Assembly (NCBI RefSeq): GCF_003071365.1
Contig: NZ_CP028960.1
Location: forward strand, 2,958,501-3,022,500
Length of the DNA stretch: 64,000 nt
Direction of reading: 5' to 3'
From: Methyloceanibacter sp. wino2
Lineage (GTDB): Bacteria; Pseudomonadota; Alphaproteobacteria; Rhizobiales; Methyloligellaceae
Positions 36,727 through 46,598 of this stretch are shown here, piece by piece; within the stretch, counting starts at the first letter, position 1, and each line of letters opens with the position of its first letter. The notes under the pieces were generated by a model. It was not told the DNA's origin. It made no database searches and saw nothing but the letters and a program-made list of their open reading frames with translations. The translations under genes were made by a program, and so were the position numbers.

Positions 36727-37095
36727 ATGATTCAGATGCAGACCAATCTCGATGTCGCCGACAACTCTGGTGCAAAGCGCGTGCAGTGCATCAAGGTGCT
36801 CGGCGGTTCGAAGCGGAAATACGCGTCGATCGGAGACACCATCGTGGTCAGCGTCAAGGAAGCGATTCCGCGCGGCCGTGTGAAGAAGGGCCAGGTCATG
36901 AAGGCCGTGATCGTGCGTACCGCCACGGGCGTGCGCCGTCAGGACGGTTCGTTGATCCGGTTCGACCGCAATGCGGCGGTTTTGGTCAATGCGCAAGGTG
37001 AGCCGGTGGGTACGCGTATCTTCGGCCCCGTCACGCGCGAGTTGCGGGCGAAGAAGCACATGAAGATCGTGTCGCTCGCGCCGGAGGTTCTGTGA
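36727..37095 (+). CDS. rplN: 50S ribosomal protein uL14
   Basis: The 122-residue protein begins [19 protein letters not shown], the universal opening. It forms part of an intersubunit bridge and is the docking site of the silencing factor RsfS. ATG 36727 is preceded by a GGGCG stretch. Confidence 0.97.
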   Translation: MIQMQTNLDVADNSGAKRVQCIKVLGGSKRKYASIGDTIVVSVKEAIPRGRVKKGQVMKAVIVRTATGVRRQDGSLIRFDRNAAVLVNAQGEPVGTRIFGPVTRELRAKKHMKIVSLAPEVL

Positions 37096-37097
37096 TC

Positions 37098-37418
37098 ATG
37101 GCAGGCTTGAAGATCAAAAAGGGCGACCACGTTGTGGTGCTGACGGGCAAGGACAAGGGCAAGAAGGGCGAAGTCCTGAAAGTTCTGCCGTCGGAGAACC
37201 GGGCCGTGGTGCAGGGCGTGGCGCAAATGCGTAAGCACCAGCGTCAGACCGCATCCCAGGAGGGGGGCATCATCACCAAGGAAGCCCCGATCCATATTTC
37301 GAATCTCGCGCTTGAGGATCCCAAGGATGGGCAACCCACGCGCGTCGGCTACAAATTCTTGAAGGACGGACGCAAGGTGCGTTTCGCAAAGCGTTCGGGC
37401 GAGGTCATCGATGGCTGA
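37098..37418 (+). CDS. rplX: 50S ribosomal protein uL24
   Basis: The protein has 106 residues from ATG 37098; GTG 37092 is in frame and overlaps the rplN stop. The KOW motif is seen as [21 protein letters not shown]24 starts 50S assembly. Its end overlaps rplE by 8 bases. Confidence 0.96.
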   Translation: MAGLKIKKGDHVVVLTGKDKGKKGEVLKVLPSENRAVVQGVAQMRKHQRQTASQEGGIITKEAPIHISNLALEDPKDGQPTRVGYKFLKDGRKVRFAKRSGEVIDG

Positions 37419-37968
37419 GCAGGCATATACACCGCGGCTTAAGCAGCAGTACCACGACGTCATCAAGGCCGAGCTCGGGAAAGAGTTCGCCTACAAGAAC
37501 GTCATGCAGATTCCCCGCCTCGAGAAGGTGGTGTTGAACATCGGCGTTGGCGAGGCTGTGAACGACTCGAAGAAGGTCAAGTCCGCGGCCAACGACCTTG
37601 GTCTAATCGCGGGCCAGCGGCCTGTGATCACGAAGGCGCGCAAGTCGATCGCCGGCTTCAAGCTGCGTGAGGGTATGCCCGTCGGCGTGAAAGTGACGCT
37701 GCGTAAGAACCGGATGTTCGAGTTCCTCGACCGGCTCGTGAACGTCGCGCTGCCGCGCGTTCGCGATTTCCGTGGACTCAATCCGAAGAGTTTCGATGGG
37801 CGCGGCAACTATTCGATGGGCCTGAAAGAGCACATCGTTTTCCCCGAGATCGATTACGACAAGGTGGAAGACGTGCTCGGCATGGACATCATCGTGTGCA
37901 CGACGGCGGACAACGACGACGAGGCACGCGCGCTTTTGAAGGGTTTGAACTTTCCGTTCCGTAGCTAA
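37411..37968 (+). CDS. rplE: 50S ribosomal protein uL5
   Basis: The 185-residue protein has typical segments [36 protein letters not shown] and [14 protein letters not shown]. It binds 5S rRNA and touches P-site tRNA. It starts inside the rplX end, so translation is coupled. Confidence 0.97.
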   Translation: MAEQAYTPRLKQQYHDVIKAELGKEFAYKNVMQIPRLEKVVLNIGVGEAVNDSKKVKSAANDLGLIAGQRPVITKARKSIAGFKLREGMPVGVKVTLRKNRMFEFLDRLVNVALPRVRDFRGLNPKSFDGRGNYSMGLKEHIVFPEIDYDKVEDVLGMDIIVCTTADNDDEARALLKGLNFPFRS

Positions 37969-37997
37969 GCACGGGCTGGCTGCGACAGGAGGACTGA

Positions 37998-38303
37998 ATG
38001 GCTAAGACGAGCATGATCGAGCGGGACAAGAAGCGCCGCCGCCTTGCTAAGAAATATGAGGCGCGTCGGGCGCGGCTGAAGGCTATCGCCAAGGACGAGT
38101 CTTTCCCGGCTGAGGAGCGCTTCGCGGCGCGGCTGAAGCTGGCGGAGATTCCGCGTAATGCCTCGCCGACACGTATTCACAACCGTTGCGATCTCACCGG
38201 GCGGCCGCGCGGATACTACCGCAAGCTTCGCATGTCGCGCATTGCATTGCGCGATCTTGCAAGCAACGGGCTGATCCCCGGCATGGTTAAGTCGAGCTGG
38301 TAA
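37998..38303 (+). CDS. rpsN: 30S ribosomal protein uS14, long zinc-free form
   Basis: The 101-residue length and the lack of the CxxC pairs make this the zinc-independent (C-) type. The C-terminal [20 protein letters not shown] is conserved. It lies in the 30S head. Confidence 0.96.
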   Translation: MAKTSMIERDKKRRRLAKKYEARRARLKAIAKDESFPAEERFAARLKLAEIPRNASPTRIHNRCDLTGRPRGYYRKLRMSRIALRDLASNGLIPGMVKSSW

Positions 38304-38311
38304 GGACTTCG

Positions 38312-38710
38312 ATGAGCATCAACGATCCTCTTGGCGATATGCTGACCCGCATCCGCAATGCGCAGATGCGGCGCAAGACGAAGGTCTCAACGCCAACCTC
38401 CAAGCTGCGCGAGCGCGTGCTCGAGGTGCTGGCTGACGAGGGCTATATCCGTGGCTACGCGCGCGTCGATTACGACGGCGGGAAGTCTGAGTTCGAGATC
38501 GAACTCAAGTACTTCGACGGCGAGCCGGTGATCAAGGACATCAAACGGGTGTCGACACCGGGCCGGCGTGTGTATTCCTCGGTGAAGAATCTCCCGACCG
38601 TTGCGAACGGTCTGGGTGTGTCAATTCTTTCGACGCCGAAGGGCGTCATGTCGGATTCGCAGGCGCGGAACGAGAATGTCGGCGGCGAGATTCTCTGCAG
38701 CGTATTTTAG
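38312..38710 (+). CDS. rpsH: 30S ribosomal protein uS8
   Basis: The 132-residue protein opens [18 protein letters not shown] and ends with the motif [19 protein letters not shown]. It binds 16S helix 21; in E. coli it represses the spc operon by binding mRNA near rplE. Whether this mRNA holds that site was not determined. Confidence 0.97.
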   Translation: MSINDPLGDMLTRIRNAQMRRKTKVSTPTSKLRERVLEVLADEGYIRGYARVDYDGGKSEFEIELKYFDGEPVIKDIKRVSTPGRRVYSSVKNLPTVANGLGVSILSTPKGVMSDSQARNENVGGEILCSVF

Positions 38711-38739
38711 CGGACCCATTTGAAGCGAAGGTTTGATCA

Positions 38740-39273
38740 ATGTCGCGCATCGGCAAAAGACCAGTCCCAATCCCCGGCGGCGTCACGGCCTCCGTGGACG
38801 GTCAGGAAATCAAGGTCAAAGGACCCAAGGGCGAGCTCAGCCATGTGCTGGTCGACCATGTCATCGCCAAGATGGGCGATGACGGGATCGAGATCGGCAT
38901 GCGCGAGGACGACAAGGACTCGCGGGCGATGTGGGGCATGTCGCGGACGATCGTGGCCAACCTCGTCACGGGTGTGACGGAAGGCTTCTCGAAGACGCTC
39001 GAGATCAACGGCGTCGGCTACCGCGCGGCGATGAAGGGGCAGTCCCTTCAACTGCAGCTCGGCTTCAGCCATGACGTCGATTTCGAGATCCCCAAGGGGA
39101 TCGAAATCAGTTGTCCGAAGCCGACCGAGATCGTGGTGAGCGGCATCGACAAGCAGCTGGTCGGACAGGTGGCAGCGGAGATCCGCCGTTACCGTCCGCC
39201 GGAGCCCTACAAGGGCAAGGGCGTGAAGTATGCCGGCGAGTACATTTTCCGTAAGGAAGGCAAGAAGAAGTAG
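38740..39273 (+). CDS. rplF: 50S ribosomal protein uL6
   Basis: The 177-residue duplicated-domain protein begins [15 protein letters not shown] and ends in the conserved [25 protein letters not shown]. It lies near the factor-binding site. ATG 38740 follows a GCGAAGG stretch. Confidence 0.97.
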   Translation: MSRIGKRPVPIPGGVTASVDGQEIKVKGPKGELSHVLVDHVIAKMGDDGIEIGMREDDKDSRAMWGMSRTIVANLVTGVTEGFSKTLEINGVGYRAAMKGQSLQLQLGFSHDVDFEIPKGIEISCPKPTEIVVSGIDKQLVGQVAAEIRRYRPPEPYKGKGVKYAGEYIFRKEGKKK

Positions 39274-39281
39274 CGGGATTG

Positions 39282-39647
39282 ATGATGGGTACGTTGAACA
39301 ACAGCACTGTGCGGCGTGCGCGCCGGGTGCGGCATTCGCTGAAGCGGGCGGCCAATGGACGTGCGCGTCTGTCGGTGTTCCGTTCCTCGAAGCATATCTA
39401 CGCGCAGGTGATCGACGATCGCGAGGGTAAGACGCTCGCATTCGCGTCGAGCCTCGACAAGGACATCAAGGGCTCACTGCCCAAGGGGAGCGATACGGCG
39501 GCGGCGGAAGCTGTCGGCAAACTCGTTGCCGAGCGTGCAGTGAAGGCCGGTGTCAAGGACGTGGTCTTCGACCGCGGCTCCTACATCTATCACGGGCGCG
39601 TAAAGGCGCTCGCAGACGCGGCCCGCGAGGCGGGTCTGAACTTTTAG
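39282..39647 (+). CDS. rplR: 50S ribosomal protein uL18
   Basis: The protein has 121 residues from ATG 39282; ATG 39285 directly after is equally possible. It contains the 5S rRNA-binding segments [19 protein letters not shown] and the end [19 protein letters not shown]. It joins uL5 on 5S rRNA. Confidence 0.96.
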   Translation: MMGTLNNSTVRRARRVRHSLKRAANGRARLSVFRSSKHIYAQVIDDREGKTLAFASSLDKDIKGSLPKGSDTAAAEAVGKLVAERAVKAGVKDVVFDRGSYIYHGRVKALADAAREAGLNF

Positions 39648-39668
39648 GGTATTCGGAAAGGATCGACC

Positions 39669-40238
39669 GTGGCACGAGGCCCGCAAGGTAGAGACCGCGA
39701 TCGCGACGATCGCGACAGCGAATTCGTCGACAAGCTGGTTCACATCAACCGCGTCGCCAAGGTGGTGAAGGGCGGACGGCGTTTCGGTTTTGCCGCGCTG
39801 GTCGTTGTCGGCGATCAGAAGGGCCGGGTCGGTTTCGGCCACGGCAAGGCGCGCGAAGTGCCGGAGGCAATCCGCAAGGCGACGGAATCTGCGAAGCGCA
39901 ACCTGGTCAAGGTGCCCTTGCGCGAGGGCCGGACGCTGCACCACGACGTGCGCGGACAGCATGGCGCGGGCAAGGTGATCCTGCGCGCGGCGCCTCCCGG
40001 CACCGGTATCATCGCCGGTGGTCCGATGCGTGCCGTGTTCGAGACGCTTGGCATCCAGGATGTGGTTGCGAAGTCGCTCGGAAGTTCGAACCCGTACAAC
40101 ATGGTGCGCGCCACGTTCGATGCGCTGCGCCATGAGGACAGCCCCCGTGGCGTGGCCGCGCGGCGCGGGAAGAAGGTGAGCGAAATCGTATCGCGCCGCC
40201 GCGATCAGGCGGGTGATGGTGCCGAGGCGCAAGCCTAA
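39669..40238 (+). CDS. rpsE: 30S ribosomal protein uS5
   Basis: The 189-residue protein starts at GTG 39669. It has the double-stranded RNA-binding region [20 protein letters not shown] and [21 protein letters not shown]. It takes part in decoding accuracy and mRNA entry. It is 26 bases ahead of rpmD. Confidence 0.97.
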   Translation: MARGPQGRDRDRDDRDSEFVDKLVHINRVAKVVKGGRRFGFAALVVVGDQKGRVGFGHGKAREVPEAIRKATESAKRNLVKVPLREGRTLHHDVRGQHGAGKVILRAAPPGTGIIAGGPMRAVFETLGIQDVVAKSLGSSNPYNMVRATFDALRHEDSPRGVAARRGKKVSEIVSRRRDQAGDGAEAQA

Positions 40239-40264
40239 GGGCCCACAGACAAGGTTGAACGAAG

Positions 40265-40467
40265 ATGGCCGAGAATAAGAAGACAATCGTCGTGGAGCAG
40301 ATCGGAAGCCCGATCCGGCGGCCCGGCGTGCAGCGCGCGACCCTTATCGGGCTCGGCCTGAACAAGATGCACAAGCGGCGGACGCTGGTCGACAGCCCGA
40401 AGTGCGCGGCATGGTGGCCAAGGTGAGCCATCTGGTGCGTATCGTCGAGGACGAGGCCGGAGCTTAA
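40265..40467 (+). CDS. rpmD: 50S ribosomal protein uL30, frameshifted
   Basis: The first 45 or so codons match uL30 ([14 protein letters not shown], then [16 protein letters not shown]). At about 40397-40400 the frame breaks (CCGAAG). One added G gives [19 protein letters not shown] and a stop at 40467, for 67 residues, the normal family length. A single-base sequence error is the likely cause. It lies between rpsE and rplO as expected. Confidence 0.85.
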
Positions 40468-40478
40468 GGGTAGATAAG

Positions 40479-41069
40479 ATGCGACTGAACGATCTTCGCG
40501 ACCTTCCCGGCGCGACAACGTCGAAGAAGCGTGTGGGACGCGGTATCGGCTCCGGTCTGGGCAAGACCTCCGGTCATGGCCAGAAGGGCCAGAAATCGCG
40601 CTCGGGCGTGGCCATCAAGGGCTTTGAGGGCGGCCAGATGCCGATCCACATGCGCCTGCCGAAGCGCGGCTTCAACAACAACTTCGCCAAGGACTTCAAC
40701 GAGGTGAATGTCGGCCGTATCCAGACGGCGATCGACGACAAGAAGCTCGATGCGTCCAAGCCGGTCACGGTTCAAGCGCTGGTCGAAGCCGGTGTTGTCC
40801 GCCGTGCGCGCGACGGCGTGCGTCTGCTCGGCCGCGGCGAGCTCAAGTCGAAGGTGTCCTTTGAGGTCACCGGCGCATCGAGCGGCGCGGTCAAGGCGGT
40901 CGAGGCTGCCGGCGGAACCGTGACGATCACGGCGATGCCGCAGCGTCAGGCCAAGTCGGAAGGCCAGGACGCGCCGAAGAAGACCGCAAAGAAGGCGGCC
41001 ACGAAGAAAGCCGCTCCCAAGAAGGCGGCTGCCAAGAAATCCGCAGCGAAGAACGACACGTCCGAGTAG
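40479..41069 (+). CDS. rplO: 50S ribosomal protein uL15 with Lys/Ala tail
   Basis: The 196-residue protein is longer than the roughly 145-160 residues usual for the family. The core ([20 protein letters not shown]...[13 protein letters not shown]) is normal. The extra part after about residue 158 is a tail of AAKK-type repeats, rich in Lys and Ala and similar to histone-like basic tails. It may add rRNA contacts; see findings. The usual neighbours rpmD and secY flank it. Confidence 0.95.
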   Translation: MRLNDLRDLPGATTSKKRVGRGIGSGLGKTSGHGQKGQKSRSGVAIKGFEGGQMPIHMRLPKRGFNNNFAKDFNEVNVGRIQTAIDDKKLDASKPVTVQALVEAGVVRRARDGVRLLGRGELKSKVSFEVTGASSGAVKAVEAAGGTVTITAMPQRQAKSEGQDAPKKTAKKAATKKAAPKKAAAKKSAAKNDTSE

Positions 41070-41141
41070 GGCGGGCCGGGACGAGGCAGGGCGGCCGGTT
41101 CGTAGGATCGCCCAGCCGGCCCGGAGAAGGGAAGAGCGCTA

Positions 41142-42473
41142 ATGGCATCTGCCGCAGAACAGCTCGCGTCGAACTTGAACTTCGCCGCCTTTGCGAAGGC
41201 CGACGAACTCAAGAAGCGCATCATGTTCACGCTGGTCGCGCTCGTGATCTACCGGCTCGGAACCTACATTCCGATCCCCGGCATCAATCCTCAGGCGCTT
41301 GCCGACGTCTTCAAGCAGCAGCAGTCCGGCATTTTGGGCATGTTCAACATGTTCTCCGGCGGCGCTGTCGGGCGCATGGCGATCTTCGCGCTCAATATCA
41401 TGCCGTACATTTCGGCCTCGATTATCATTCAGCTTCTGACGACCGTCTCGCCGACCCTTGAGCAGCTCAAGAAAGAGGGCGAGCAGGGCCGCCGTCAGAT
41501 CAACCAGTACACGCGTTACGGCACGGTGCTCCTGGCCGCGCTTCAGGGCTACGGCATCGCCGTCGGTCTCGAAGGCGCCGGTAATATCGTCACCGACCCG
41601 GGCTGGTTCTTCCGTATCACGACCGTCATCACCCTGGTGGGCGGCACTGTCTTTCTGATGTGGCTCGGCGAGCAGATCACCGCGCGTGGCGTCGGCAACG
41701 GTATCTCGCTGATTATCTATGCGGGTATTGTCGCGGGGCTGCCGGCAGCTTTGATCGGAACGCTGGAACTCGGGAAGCAAGGCGCCTTGTCCACGGGGCT
41801 GATCCTCGCTCTGTTCGTGGTCGCGACCGCGGTCATCGCCTTCATCGTCTTCATGGAGCGCGCCCAACGGCGATTGTTGGTGCAGTATCCAAAACGGCAA
41901 GTCGGCAACAAGATGTTTCAGGGCGATGCCTCGCATCTTCCCCTGAAGCTGAACACCGCTGGCGTGATCCCGCCGATCTTTGCCTCCTCGCTGCTGCTGC
42001 TGCCGATCACGGTTGCGAATTTCTCGGCCGGGCAGGGCCCCGAGTGGTTGACTTCGGTGACGGCCATGCTGGGCCGTGGGCAGCCGCTCTACATCCTGAT
42101 TTACGTCTCGCTGATCATCTTCTTCGCCTTCTTCTACACGGCGGTTGTGTTCAACCCCAAGGAGACGGCGGACAATTTGAAGAAGTACGGCGGGTTCCTG
42201 CCGGGGATCCGGCCCGGCGAGCGCACGGCCGAGTATATCGACTATGTGCTGACCCGGATCACGGTCGTCGGTGCGATTTATCTGGCCGCCGTCTGCGTCC
42301 TTCCTGAAATTCTCATCGCCGAATGGGGCGTCCCGTTCTACTTCGGCGGCACCTCGCTCCTCATCGTTGTGAGTGTGACGATGGATACCGTGGCTCAAAT
42401 CCAGAGCCACCTTCTGGCCCACCAATATGAGGGGCTGATCAAGAAGGCCAAGCTGAGGGGACGGCGTCGATGA
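41142..42473 (+). CDS. secY: SecY, preprotein translocase channel
   Basis: The 443-residue protein has ten membrane spans. Typical features are the plug region after span 1 (IPIPGINPQAL), MFSGGAVGRMAIFALNIMPYISASIIIQLL and the cytoplasmic loop with GFLPGIRPGERTAEYID. It forms the export channel with SecE and SecG. The stop overlaps adk by 4 bases. Confidence 0.97.
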   Translation: MASAAEQLASNLNFAAFAKADELKKRIMFTLVALVIYRLGTYIPIPGINPQALADVFKQQQSGILGMFNMFSGGAVGRMAIFALNIMPYISASIIIQLLTTVSPTLEQLKKEGEQGRRQINQYTRYGTVLLAALQGYGIAVGLEGAGNIVTDPGWFFRITTVITLVGGTVFLMWLGEQITARGVGNGISLIIYAGIVAGLPAALIGTLELGKQGALSTGLILALFVVATAVIAFIVFMERAQRRLLVQYPKRQVGNKMFQGDASHLPLKLNTAGVIPPIFASSLLLLPITVANFSAGQGPEWLTSVTAMLGRGQPLYILIYVSLIIFFAFFYTAVVFNPKETADNLKKYGGFLPGIRPGERTAEYIDYVLTRITVVGAIYLAAVCVLPEILIAEWGVPFYFGGTSLLIVVSVTMDTVAQIQSHLLAHQYEGLIKKAKLRGRRR

Positions 42474-43120
42474 ACTTGGTGATGCTGGGCGCGCCGGGTG
42501 CAGGCAAGGGAACGCAGGCGAAGCGGCTCGAGGACATGCGCGGCCTGGTACAGCTTTCAACGGGCGACATGCTGCGTGCCGCGGTCGCGGCCGGGACCAA
42601 ACTCGGTCAGCAGGCCGGCGACATCATGGAGCGGGGCGAATTGGTCCCCGACGAGCTCGTCATCGGCCTCATCTCAGAGCGGATGGATCAAGAGGAAGGC
42701 GGCTCCGGGTTCATCCTCGACGGCTTTCCGCGCACGATCGGCCAGGCCGAGGCCCTGGACGCGCTTCTGAAGTCCCGCGGGGACGAGGTCGACCGGGTGG
42801 TTGTGATCGACGTGGACGACGACGCGCTCGTTGGCCGGATCACGGGCCGGTACACCTGCGCCAGTTGCGGCGAGGGGTACCACACGCTTTTCAAGAAGCC
42901 CAAGGAAGAGGGCGTCTGCGACCGCTGCGGCGGAACGGAGTTCAAGCGCCGCAAGGACGATACGGAAGAAGTCGTTCGGGAGCGGCTGAAGGCATATCAC
43001 GACCAGACAGAGCCGCTGGTCGGCTATTACACGGCACAAGGTAAGGTCAGAACCGTCGATGGTATGGCCGATATTGCGGCGGTTCAGAAGGAGATAGATC
43101 AGGCGCTGGACGGAGAATAG
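42470..43120 (+). CDS. adk: Adenylate kinase, zinc-binding LID type
   Basis: The 216-residue protein has the P-loop GAPGAGKGTQAKRL and the NMP-binding region STGDMLRAAVAAGT. The LID has four Cys (YTCASCGEGYH and GVCDRCGG), so it belongs to the metal-binding type rather than the Cys-free E. coli type. It equilibrates ATP, ADP and AMP. It overlaps secY. Confidence 0.97.
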   Translation: MNLVMLGAPGAGKGTQAKRLEDMRGLVQLSTGDMLRAAVAAGTKLGQQAGDIMERGELVPDELVIGLISERMDQEEGGSGFILDGFPRTIGQAEALDALLKSRGDEVDRVVVIDVDDDALVGRITGRYTCASCGEGYHTLFKKPKEEGVCDRCGGTEFKRRKDDTEEVVRERLKAYHDQTEPLVGYYTAQGKVRTVDGMADIAAVQKEIDQALDGE

Positions 43121-43154
43121 GCTCAAAACTAGGTTTTTCCGGGCTTACGGCCAG

Positions 43155-43183
43155 TTGACCTTGTCAAGCGGAATCGCTACATA
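43155..43183 (+). promoter_or_regulatory. Candidate alpha operon promoter
   Basis: TTGACC at 43155-43160 and TACATA at 43178-43183 have ideal 17-base spacing, 135 bases ahead of rpsM. A CAGCACG/CGTGCTG hairpin at 43281-43300 lies in the leader just before the start. Confidence 0.6.
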
Positions 43184-43317
43184 GACGCGTTCCATGGCTT
43201 GATGGACTGACCGGACCCGGGGGCGATGCCTGTCCGCGGTCGGTCTTGTTGTGTTTCAATAGGCTAATTTGGTTTAATTTCAGCACGTTAGCGCGTGCTG
43301 TGTGAGGAGGCGACGAC

Positions 43318-43686
43318 GTGGCCCGAATTGCAGGCGTGAACATTCCGACCAACAAGCGGGTCGAGATCGCGCTGACCTATATCCATGGGATTGGCGATGC
43401 TTATGCCAAGGAGATCTGTGAGAAGGTTTCCATTCCGTCCGAGCGGCGGGTGAACGAACTCACCGAATCCGAGGTGATTCAGATTCGTGAGACCATCGAC
43501 CGCGACTACGTGGTCGAGGGCGATCTTCGGCGTGAAGTGTCGATGAATATCAAGCGCCTCATGGACTTGGGCTGCTACCGCGGCCTGCGGCATCGGCGCG
43601 GTCTGCCGGTTCGCGGTCAGCGTACGCATACCAACGCGCGTACGCGCAAAGGGCCGGCGAAGCCGATCGCAGGTAAGAAGAAGTAG
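43318..43686 (+). CDS. rpsM: 30S ribosomal protein uS13
   Basis: The 122-residue protein starts at GTG 43318 with GGAGG upstream. It has [21 protein letters not shown] and the basic end [28 protein letters not shown]. It pairs with uS19 in the head and touches P-site tRNA. Confidence 0.97.
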   Translation: MARIAGVNIPTNKRVEIALTYIHGIGDAYAKEICEKVSIPSERRVNELTESEVIQIRETIDRDYVVEGDLRREVSMNIKRLMDLGCYRGLRHRRGLPVRGQRTHTNARTRKGPAKPIAGKKK

Positions 43687-43761
43687 AGACGTTACGAACG
43701 CGCGGCCAAGCTCCTTTGCGATGCTTTCGCCGTGGCTCAGTGGAATTCGCGGGAATAGAGC

Positions 43762-44151
43762 ATGGCCAAGGAAAAAGCACGAGTACGGCGCCGGGAACGG
43801 AAGAACATCACGTCCGGCGTGGCTCACGTGCATGCAAGTTTCAATAATACCATGATCACCATCACCGACGCCCAAGGGAATGCGATTTCCTGGTCTTCGG
43901 CTGGCGCCATGGGCTTCAAGGGATCGCGCAAGTCGACCCCTTATGCGGCACAGGTCGCCGCGGAGGACGCCGGTAAGAAGGCGACCGAGCACGGCATGAA
44001 GAATCTCGAGATCGAGGTTCGCGGTCCGGGGTCGGGCCGTGAGTCCGCTCTGCGCGCCCTTCAGGCGTCGGGCTTCAACATCATCTCCATTCGCGATGTG
44101 ACGCCGATCCCGCACAACGGTTGCCGGCCGCGCAAGCGCCGCCGCGTCTAA
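43762..44151 (+). CDS. rpsK: 30S ribosomal protein uS11
   Basis: The 129-residue protein has [26 protein letters not shown] and the end [18 protein letters not shown]. It forms part of the 30S platform near the anti-Shine-Dalgarno. It is 93 bases ahead of the chosen rpoA start. Confidence 0.97.
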   Translation: MAKEKARVRRRERKNITSGVAHVHASFNNTMITITDAQGNAISWSSAGAMGFKGSRKSTPYAAQVAAEDAGKKATEHGMKNLEIEVRGPGSGRESALRALQASGFNIISIRDVTPIPHNGCRPRKRRRV

Positions 44152-44244
44152 GACGAAAAGGCAAACGTACGCACGATGCTGGACGAAGACATTCGTATTC
44201 CGGAGCCGCAGGCTCCAAACAACGATCAAGAAAGGGCGACACCG

Positions 44245-45260
44245 GTGCTGCAAAAGAACTGGCAAGATCTCATCAAGCCCACCAAGCTCAACGTCACCCC
44301 TGGCCGCGATCCGGCCCGGTATGCGACTGTTGTCGCCGAGCCACTCGAGCGCGGTTTCGGCCTGACGCTCGGCAACGCGCTGCGTCGCGTGCTCCTGTCT
44401 TCGCTTCAGGGTGCGGCCATCACGTCCGTCCATATCGACGGCGTGCTGCACGAGTTCTCGTCCATTCCGGGCGTGCGTGAGGACGTGACCAACATCGTCC
44501 TCAACATCAAGGAAATCGCCGTCAACCAGCATTCCGAAGGCGTGAAGCGCATGGTGCTTCAGAAGGAAGGCCCGGGCATTGCGACGGCTGGCGACATTCA
44601 GGGCGGGTCCGATGTCGAGATCCTCAATCCGGATCACGTCATTTGCACGCTCGACGAAGGCGCTGCCATCCACATGGAGTTCACCACCGCGTCCGGCAAG
44701 GGCTATGTGCCTGCCGAGCGGAACCGTCCGGACGACGCGCCGATCGGCTTCATTCCGGTGGATTCGCTGTTCAGCCCGGTGCGCAAGGTCTCCTACCGCG
44801 TCGAGAACACCCGCGAGGGCCAGATCCTCGACTACGATAAGCTCACCATGAACATCGAGACGGACGGTTCGGTCCGCCCGAGGATACGGTCGCTCTCGCC
44901 GCCCGTATCATTCAGGATCAGCTGTCGGTCTTCGTGAACTTCGAGGAGCCGAAGAAGGAGCAGACCTTCCAGCAGCAGCCGGAACTGGTCTTCAACGCCG
45001 CGCTTCTCAAGAAGGTCGACGAGCTGGAACTGTCGGTCCGTTCGGCCAACTGCCTGAAGAACGACAACATCGTCTACATCGGCGACCTGATCCAGAAGAC
45101 GGAAGCAGAGATGCTGCGGACCCCGAACTTCGGCCGCAAGTCGCTGAACGAGATCAAGGAGGTCTTGGCCTCCATGGGCCTGCATCTCGGCATGGACGTG
45201 CCGGACTGGCCGCCTGAGAACATCGAAGAGCTGGCGAAGCGCTTCGAGGATCATTACTAG
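44245..45260 (+). CDS. rpoA: RNA polymerase alpha subunit, frameshifted
   Basis: The GTG at 44245 is preferred: AAAGGG lies ahead and the protein then begins [12 protein letters not shown], with 338 residues like relatives; ATG 44176 would add 23 residues. The N-terminal domain is normal ([25 protein letters not shown]-like). At about 44876-44880 the frame breaks; one added C restores [12 protein letters not shown] and continuous RpoA. The C-terminal DNA-binding domain is intact ([15 protein letters not shown]-like, then [16 protein letters not shown]). RpoA is essential, so this is very probably a consensus error. Confidence 0.9.
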
Positions 45261-45312
45261 CCGGCGGGCCGCTCGTAGGGCGGCCTGACGTGCTTCGAAA
45301 GAGGATAAGTCA

Positions 45313-45741
45313 ATGCGACACCGCAAGGCAGGCCGGAAGCTGAACCGGACATCGACGCATCGCAGTGCGTTGTTTGCGAACATGGCATCCGCGCTCATCA
45401 AGCATGAGCAGATCGTGACGACCTTGCCGAAGGCAAAGGAGTTGCGGCGCGTGGCCGACCAGCTCATCACGCTTGCGAAGCGGGGCGATCTCCACGCCCG
45501 CCGTCAGGCCTTCGCGCGCATCCGCGACGAGGACATGGTGGCGAAGCTGTTCGAGACGCTTGGGCCCCGCTATGCGGAGCGTCCGGGCGGTTACACCCGT
45601 GTTCTCAAGGCCGGGTTCCGGTTCGGCGATTCCGCGCCGATGGCCGTGATTGAGCTGGTGGATCGGGATGAGGATGCCCGCGGTCAGGATTCCGGTCCCA
45701 CGCAGGACCAGGACGAGGAAGGTGAGTCCGTCGCCGCCTAA
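45313..45741 (+). CDS. rplQ: 50S ribosomal protein bL17
   Basis: The 142-residue protein opens [25 protein letters not shown] and has [23 protein letters not shown]. The tail is acidic. It is the last gene of the superoperon, with a terminator at 45794. Confidence 0.97.
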   Translation: MRHRKAGRKLNRTSTHRSALFANMASALIKHEQIVTTLPKAKELRRVADQLITLAKRGDLHARRQAFARIRDEDMVAKLFETLGPRYAERPGGYTRVLKAGFRFGDSAPMAVIELVDRDEDARGQDSGPTQDQDEEGESVAA

Positions 45742-45793
45742 GGAGCCCATCGAGGCTTCACGTACACGATCTTCGGCTAGAGCCGGAAATGAG

Positions 45794-45822
45794 AAAGGCG
45801 CACCGCTCAGCGATGCGCCTTT
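45794..45822 (+). terminator. rplQ terminator
   Basis: AAAGGCGCA and TGCGCCTTT form a 9-bp stem around an 11-base loop, and a T-rich tract (TTTTCTGTTTC) follows. It ends the ribosomal transcript and faces the convergent gene ending at 45883. Confidence 0.85.
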
Positions 45823-45882
45823 TCTGTTTCTTCCATGCCTTAGTGTTCTGGGCTATGGGCGCCAGGCATGGTCCGCTCGGGG

Positions 45883-46374
45883 CTATTGCGCCGCGCCGGC
45901 TTTCTTTCCGATGCCCTCGATGCCCGCGTCGAAAATTCCGCTGATGACTTCGACAGCCTTGGCTTCTTCGACGCCGTCGGCCGGATCGAACTCGGCGGTC
46001 CATGCGACCTCGGCTATGTCATCCCCATCGTCCTCGGTCACCGAGAGCGTGGCGGCGTAGTTCTGCACGGGGAGGGGACTTTCGATGATCTCGTAGCTAT
46101 AGCTCGTGTCACCCTTCTCGGTGAGCTTCTCTTTGATCTTGCCGCCATCGCCGAGAGTCAAAATGCGATACGTGTCGCCGCCTTCTTCCATCTCATCGCA
46201 TTCCACGACGGCTGGGTGCCAATCCTTGATGGCGCAAAAATCGCCCACGATGGCCCAAACGTCCTCTGGCGTCCCTGACGCTTGGCCGCCTTTCTGGACC
46301 TCTGCAGCGTGCGCTGCGGCGCTCAGGGCAACCGTGGCCGCCAAAGCGGCGAGACCTGTTCTGACAATACCCAT
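45883..46374 (-). CDS. Exported SRPBCC-domain protein
   Basis: The 163-residue protein has a signal peptide (MGIVRTGLAALAATVALSAAAHA, then AEVQ). The mature part matches the START/SRPBCC hydrophobic-pocket fold: ASGTPEDVWAIVGDFCAIKDWHPAVVECD is its usual N-terminal helix-grip start and the C-terminal long helix is IFDAGIEGIGKKAG. These proteins bind lipid-like ligands; the ligand is unknown. It is divergent from htrA with a 16-bp palindrome between them. Confidence 0.78.
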   Translation of the reverse strand: MGIVRTGLAALAATVALSAAAHAAEVQKGGQASGTPEDVWAIVGDFCAIKDWHPAVVECDEMEEGGDTYRILTLGDGGKIKEKLTEKGDTSYSYEIIESPLPVQNYAATLSVTEDDGDDIAEVAWTAEFDPADGVEEAKAVEVISGIFDAGIEGIGKKAGAAQ

Positions 46375-46403
46375 GCGTTTCTCTCCAATCGTTTGTTTAT
46401 GCC

Positions 46404-46419
46404 GGTGAAGGCCTTCACC
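46404..46419. promoter_or_regulatory. 16-bp perfect palindrome, candidate operator
   Basis: GGTGAAGGCCTTCACC lies 30 bases upstream of the SRPBCC gene start, in the gap shared with htrA. ATGCC and GGCAT flank it, so a larger imperfect hairpin is possible in RNA. It may be a dimeric repressor site. Confidence 0.45.
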
Positions 46420-46598
46420 AGCGCGGCATCTTAGTTCAAAAAGGGGCGGCGGAGGGGCATTTGTCCCGCCCGATTCGGAGGTGAATTATGCTCCTTATCG
46501 CCGCAAGACCGCCTGTTTTGTTTGGAAGACGGTTGATCAGTCTTGCACCCTCCAAGGTGCGCGTTCCATCTTCTTCAGATTCATTAACAGAGCGAAAG

